64,000 nt of DNA from Rhizomys pruinosus (Eukaryota > Chordata > Mammalia > Rodentia > Spalacidae), in NCBI GenBank assembly GCA_009823505.1, contig VZQC01001611.1, forward strand, positions 1 through 64,000. Direction: 5' to 3'. The notes under the pieces are model-generated. The model did no database searches. It saw nothing but the letters and a program-made list of their open reading frames with translations, and was not told where the DNA came from. Both the position numbers and the translations under genes were made by a program. Shown here one piece after another: positions 58,975 through 64,000 of this stretch; the first letter of the stretch is position 1, and every line of letters begins with the position of its first letter.

Positions 58975-59171
58975 AATAATTTCTTAAGTTGGTGTCTGTG
59001 TGTGGCTAGGGAAACATAAGTACAGATGCCCGCAGAGCCCAGAGGAAGAGGAACGCTCTGGAGCTGGAGATACAGGTGGATGTGAGCCACCTGACATGGG
59101 TGCTGGGAATCCAATTCAGGTCCTCTCTAAAGCAGTATGCACCCTTAAGCTCTGAGTCATCTCCCCAGCCT
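58975..59171 (-). repeat. Old B3-type SINE
   Basis: Reverse: 'gtgagccacctgacatgggtgctggga', then 'aattcaggtcctct' and 'catctccccagcc'. Confidence 0.75.
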
Positions 59172-59788
59172 GTTTATCATTTTCAGTCTAGTCTTTATCT
59201 AGTGAAGTTATAGGGAAAGTTTTTTTTTTTTTGTCTTTTTAAGTTTTACCAGTATGCTGCCACAGTCTTGAGCCTGTTTAATATTAATATGTTAATTACA
59301 TTTAAATTCTCAATGGAGTGCTATGCATAGCAAGGGAAGAACAATTAGAAAATTCATGATCATTTATGTTTCTCCTTTACCCTTCAAAATTTGATGCCAA
59401 TCATTTTCCAAATGAATCAGGAGTTGTACTCATCAGAGTAATTTCCATATCAAAAATTTGTCTCTCATATAAGATGTGAAATTAAATGTATATTAAAGAC
59501 AACGAATATTTAAAACTAATGAAACAGTAAATCATTTTGCTTACTTTGTAAACTGAATCAATTCATTACTGCATCAATTTATTGTAATAGTATATAGACT
59601 TACACAGAAACCACAAAATTTTAAAGTAAATCTTGCTTCTCAATTGAACTTCTTTAACATTACAATTGTCATGGTAGGATTACTTTTGGTATAGACACAG
59701 ATGTTTGGATGGTAATGTTAATCCATGAATTAACATTTTCTTCTTTAAGTATGACAGGGCTGGCTTCTTGTGGCTTATAACATTCCTA
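59172..59788. other. Unique AT-rich sequence
   Basis: No gene or repeat recognised. Confidence 0.4.
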
Positions 59789-60889
59789 ACATTAGAGGAT
59801 GTAAGCTTATGGCATTCAGCCTGGGTTTATTCCTCCAAGGAGAGAGCTCAGATAGCAAAGCATTTAAATTTGGGATACACAGCACATGGCCGCCACAGGC
59901 TGAAAGATTTTTCCAGGCGATGGAGTTTATTGGTGCTGACAGTAGAGGCTTGCTTGATCAGAGAGGACCTATATTTGCTTTATGGTTTAGTGCCTTTGTC
60001 AACACTCTCTGGCCATTCCAGAGACATCTCATATCTTGCAAGGGGTCTCCAGACATCTTTTTCCCAGTGTTCTATCAGGTCTTCACAAGCAGGGCTTCAT
60101 TGCCTCTCTCTGCAGATATCCCAGTTTGGAGGCAAGGAGCCTTTCCATTTTGTGGGGGGCGTTGATGTTTAAATACCTATATATCTAACTGCGCAGTGCT
60201 TTCATTAGTAGGCACAAAAGGTGCTATACATTATATACTTGTTTCAAAACCTATATATCCTAATTGCATGTGCTTCATTAGTAGGATTGCAAAAGGTTCA
60301 TGCCTGGAAAACAAGTGCAGCCATGAAAGAAAACAGGCCAAATTGATCCAAGAGACAAAGAATCCTACTCAGCTAAAGATGGAAGACTGTTTTGCTTCTC
60401 ATCCACCTGGTGCCCCATTTCTAAGCCTAGGGAAAATCTGCACTGCAAAGAGGGGGGTTGCGTGGCTCGTGAGTTTAGATGATGTAAGGGCTGTCGATTA
60501 TGGTTGACGGGAGTGAAACCTAACAACAATATAGACTGGCACCATTTGATCACTTGATTTGAACATACAAGCCCCCCTCTGCGGATGGTGGGACCCATGA
60601 GCTGTGTGGGTTTGGGCACAACTGCTCGCAAATTGGTTTTACATGAAGGATGATTGTACTCACAAATTATCACGTATTGTTAAAAAAAATGAAAACAAAA
60701 CAAAACAAAACAAAAAAAAAAAGAAAGATGCAGAAAAGTTATGGCAGAATGCATGATCTGGGATGGGTAGGGGTGGGGTGGGGGGAAGGTAAGGGGATAT
60801 ATGCCTGAACTGAATTGGAAAATGATGTATGAAATACACAAAGCATCAATAAAAATAAATAAATAAAAAATAAAAAAATAAAAAATAAA
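59789..60889 (+). mobile_element. YX retroposon copy 4, 5'-inverted, with L1-like tail
   Basis: 59789-60172 is the Y half inverted. 60172-60225 and 60250-60690 hold the hinge (twice) and the X half in sense. An A-rich linker (60680-60722), the L1-type tail ('ttatggcagaatgcatgatc', G-rich tract 60760-60800, 'gatgtatgaaatacac') and an AAATA-rich end follow. Flanks 'acattccta' (59780-59788) and 'atattccta' (60890-60898) could be a target duplication. Two ~130-codon frames in the inverted Y have no homolog I recognise and are broken in the other copies. Confidence 0.8.
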
Positions 60890-60949
60890 ATATTCCTATA
60901 TAAAAAAGAACTTCTAATTTGTACTTTGTTTAATTTTTAAATATTTTTT

Positions 60950-61155
60950 AATTATTCATTTTTATGTGTATGAGTGTTTTTCCTGCATGTATGTAAGTTC
61001 ATCCATGTTGTGCAAAGCAAGTAGTGGCCAGAAGAAGGTGTTGGATCCCCCAGAACTGGCATTTTAGATGGTTGTTACTGACATGTTGGTGCTGGGAATC
61101 AAACCTGGATCTAATGAGAGAGCAGCCAGTGCACTTAACAATCTGTCCCCCCACT
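60950..61155 (-). repeat. B3-type SINE
   Basis: Reverse: 'gtgtatgagtgtttttcctgcatg', 'tgttggatcccccagaactgg', with a decayed head. Confidence 0.8.
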
Positions 61156-61224
61156 ACTTTTCTTTTTTTATAAATATATTTTTGATATATTTATTTTTAT
61201 TTTTATTTTTTATTTTGTTTGTTT

Positions 61225-61372
61225 TTTGGTCTTTTCAAGACAGGGTCTCCCTGTAGCTCCGGCTGTCCTGGAACTCACTCTGTAGATCAGGCTGGCCTTG
61301 AACTCACAGAGATCTGCCTGCCTCTGCCTCCTAAGTGCTAGGATTAAAGGCATGCACCACCATGCCCAGCAT
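61225..61372 (-). repeat. B1 SINE, well preserved
   Basis: 'caagacagggtctccctgta', 'ctgtcctggaactcactctg', 'gtgctaggattaaaggcatg', 'ccaccatgcccagc'. Confidence 0.95.
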
Positions 61373-61490
61373 TTATTTTTATTTTATGTGTGTGTTGTCT
61401 GTAAGAGGTCAGCAGATGTTGTCAGAGCCTCTAAAACTGGTTGTTAGGTGCCAGTGGGAGTTGGAACAAAGTCCCCTAAAAGTTTGCAGG
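61373..61490 (-). repeat. B3 SINE fragment
   Basis: 'ttttatgtgtgtgttgtct' and 'aactggttgttaggtgcc' suggest the middle of a reverse B3. Confidence 0.45.
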
Positions 61491-61619
61491 AGCAATTTTA
61501 ACAACAATAAAATGTAAATAAGAATATGTTTTTCTGATGCTTAAAATGTTCAACTTCTGAGTGACTAATAAAAGTATCACAGCCTTAAGAAAATGGCAAT
61601 CATTTTAAAGATTAGATTC

Positions 61620-61848
61620 ATATTATAGTAATGTGTATGTGTGTTTGTTCATGTGGACATGTGTACTTGAGTGTGGCTGTTCCTGGAGACCCCAAAATTC
61701 AAATCCACTGGTGTTGGCCATCAGCAGCTGGATTTGGTTGCTGGGAACTGAACTGACGTCAACTGTAAAAAAGCAGCACCTGAACTGACGTCAACTGTAA
61801 AAGCAGCACATGTCCGTTAACAGTGAGCAAACTCTCCATCCCCCAAAT
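61620..61848 (-). repeat. Old B3-type SINE with internal 36-bp repeat
   Basis: Reverse SINE-like body. 'tgaactgacgtcaactgtaaaa' (shown partly) with 'agcagcac' is repeated in tandem at about 61748-61810, each unit with a palindromic TGACGTCA core. Confidence 0.65.
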
Positions 61849-63424
61849 ATAACAATTTCAGAGCCAATTATTAAAATACTTAAAAATAATGAATTACATG
61901 TGCAGTGAACATGGAGTTGATAACATTTGGCCTCCTAAATCATCAATGGATGGAGTTTCTAAGAAAGAATGAGTTTATCAAACAAAGACACTAACAGGAG
62001 CAATTTAAACACTGGAAGCATAAAAATCAGAAATACCTTATTTTAATTTTAATTTTTAAGAATTTCACATATGATCATTGTTTTCCATTATTTTCATCCC
62101 TTCCAATGCATCATCAATTACTTGTTCTCTTATTTCATTATTATTATTACATATGAATGTATATGTATATATACATATGCAGACAGGGAGAGAGCTTATA
62201 AAGTACTAAAAGTTAGCAAAATTAATTAGGTGTTATCAATGTAAAATCCCAGGAGACTGACCATCTCCAGCAGTATTTCTCCCTGTTCTTCATCCATTAC
62301 GTTGGTTAGTTTTTAGCCTATGAAGTTGAATCTTATATTTATGAGTTATGCTCTACATTTTTGCAGTTCAAAACTCTTCACGCCCATTACAATGCCACAT
62401 TGTTTACATTGTAGAGTTCACCCCCTCAAGATCACATCCGGATCCTCTTTGGCAGAGACTTTCCTGAAATCGGATTCCCTTCAGACCTCTCTGGCTGACC
62501 TCTCTTTGTTCCAGCTCACTTCTTCCTTTGTTGAGGCCTCAGATGACAAGAATTCTGCTGTCTGCCAGACTGTCCCTTCCATGAATCGCCCTGACATTAG
62601 GGTTTCCCTCTCTTCACTTCTCTTTATTGTTTTGTTAAATTTTGTTAAATCTTTCAAGGGGAATATGTCTTTGTAATGCTGCTGTTCACTAAGAAATTTT
62701 TGTATGCATCCTAATAAGAAGAATCCACCTTCTAGAATAAAATAAACCCATTTAAAGCCTAGCTTTCTCCTAAAAGTGGAACTTGTACATATAGAAATGA
62801 GAGAAGGAGATTAATCCAAATGGGATGACACACAAGATTCATGCCAATAAGATTATCATCACACGGGCCTGTATTTATGTCAGAAAATTTTAAACAAAAC
62901 AGTGCTATGTGGATGTGATTAGTTTCCACCACACTTTATAAATTACATTTTCAGGAAAAAATGCATTTTAATTAATCTTTGCTAAATATAATGACTTCCA
63001 ATAGTGTGATGCTTTAAAATAAGAATCAAATATTTATTGTGTCAAATACAATCTCAGTATTAAGTGAGCAGGATCTCAAAGGCAGAATATTGGCAAAGCT
63101 ATTCCTATGAGTCACTTTAGTCATCTTTACCTCTATCACTTGCCAAGGACCTAATTGTTTCATAATGAACCAACAAGAGAGACAACAATTCCAAGTGAAC
63201 TGCTGACAAGTTAAATGGATGAATTTAATTGGTATTTGGAGAGGTGCTTTCTGCTCATTTGCTGAAGGGTATGCTCAAGAATACCATGGAAATCTTCGAA
63301 TGTGAGTAGCTATTGCCAGAGACTGGAAAAGTGCTTGACTTTGGAGTGAGACATACATATATTAATAGCATGTTAACGTTAATGGTAGTTTTATTATTTT
63401 TTCACACCCCAATATTAAATTTAC
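61849..63424. other. Unique sequence
   Basis: Includes an L1 3'-end-like scrap at ~62045-62150. 62320-62676 has a 118-codon frame, but no recognisable domain, splice context or codon pattern supports a gene. Confidence 0.4.
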
Positions 63425-63872
63425 TGGTGTCTTCTAGACATGACAGATTCAATGCAGGCATGAACTCACCGCAGATGTGGTTGCCTGCACTGTTCTTCCA
63501 CAAGATCAAGGCAGTCAACATTCCACAGGGAGGGGAGGGGCACAAGAGCCCCACCCTGAGGAGCTACTGACAATGAATGACTGCTGGCAGGGGGTGGGGA
63601 GTCACCTTTCTTAGGGGCATTCTCTCCAGTAGGTGAAACATGCTTCAAACAATAACCACACACTTATCAGTATATGGGCAGCACAAATTGGACTCAATGT
63701 GTTACATAAAATTAAAAGAGTACAGTGATGTTAATTTGGAAGGAAGGGGTGATGGCTGGGAGGCATTGGGATCTGGGAGGAATTGGGAATAGCAATGGGA
63801 GGTAAATATGATGAAAACAAATTGTATCCATGATTGAAATTCTCAGAGAATTAATAAAAAGTATTAGATGTT
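63425..63872 (+). mobile_element. L1 3'UTR fragment
   Basis: 'gactgctggcagggggtgg', 'gtaggtgaaacatgc', 'atgggcagcac', 'ttggactcaatgtgtta', a GGAAGG-rich run and 'gagaattaataaaaag' tail follow the layout of an old rodent L1 3'UTR in sense orientation. Confidence 0.65.
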
Positions 63873-64000
63873 TAAAAATTATTTTGAAGAATATTGTTAA
63901 TATCAGCCATAAGGTATTACGCACATCAGTTGAGTAATGGAGTTTCTTCTAATTCTATCTGTGCTTCTCCTGCTGTGCAAAGGTACAATCATTGAAATTA

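Noticed and set aside
59768..60172. Two overlapping frames of ~130 codons in the inverted Y half
   Set aside because: Different frames of a repeat whose other copies are not open in the same frame; no domain recognised.
62320..62676. 118-codon plus-strand frame as a gene
   Set aside because: No recognisable domain, no evident splice or promoter context, and length compatible with chance in a 64-kb window. Not excluded by the sequence alone.

Overview
This window looks like nuclear DNA from a muroid (mouse/hamster/vole-type) rodent. The evidence is dozens of SINEs of the 7SL-derived B1 type, tRNA-derived B2/B3 type and ID type, rodent-style LINE-1 (L1) with tandem 5'UTR monomers and a G-rich polypurine tract near the 3' end, and LTR fragments. 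I could not assign a species. The most abundant SINE is a B3-like form whose 3' body differs from the mouse B2/B3 I know, so the species is probably not Mus or Rattus. No protein-coding gene, exon chain or structural RNA gene could be supported. The long open frames are antisense SINE reading, L1 ORF2 remnants or simple repeats. It reads as an intergenic or intronic repeat-rich region.

Layout. 0-3 kb: SINE pieces and a decayed ERV-like block with two related LTR-like ends. 3-6.3 kb: a dense SINE cluster and a CTTT microsatellite inside an old L1 3' end. 7-15.7 kb: a strikingly error-rich stretch holding antisense L1 ORF2, one recognisable and one badly corrupted copy of an unnamed retroposon (called YX here), and the end of a PSMC1 pseudogene. 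15-17.5 kb: a processed PSMC1 (26S proteasome ATPase Rpt2) pseudogene on the minus strand, continuous with an L1 5' end (ORF1 start plus two promoter monomers). 17.5-24 kb: mostly unique DNA with SINEs and an L1 3' end. 24.5-25.2 kb: a degenerate interstitial telomere-like tract split by a young SINE. 26-30 kb: SINE-dense. 30.8-38.2 kb: a 5'-inverted L1 carrying a YX insertion and a SINE, with the locus duplicated around a single N. 38-56 kb: mostly unique AT-rich DNA with scattered SINEs, one URR1-like repeat, one solo LTR candidate, one L1 3' end with target-site duplication and a 43-bp triple repeat. 56-61 kb: an old L1 ORF2/3' end and a second 5'-inverted YX copy. 61-64 kb: SINEs and an L1 3' end.

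Four things deserve attention. (1) The YX family has an approximately 0.9-kb body of unknown origin, an A-rich linker and the last ~160 bp of the local L1 3' end. Two copies show 5' inversion, so it looks like a non-autonomous passenger of L1. (2) There is an L1-5'end/PSMC1 chimera in one orientation. (3) An apparent false duplication of ~3.63 kb at the N has both breakpoints inside the same SINE. (4) The ~8.4-kb low-accuracy block should be repaired before anyone interprets it. All similarities were judged by eye. Coordinates of old repeats are approximate, and repeat names are by memory of family hallmarks, not by database search.
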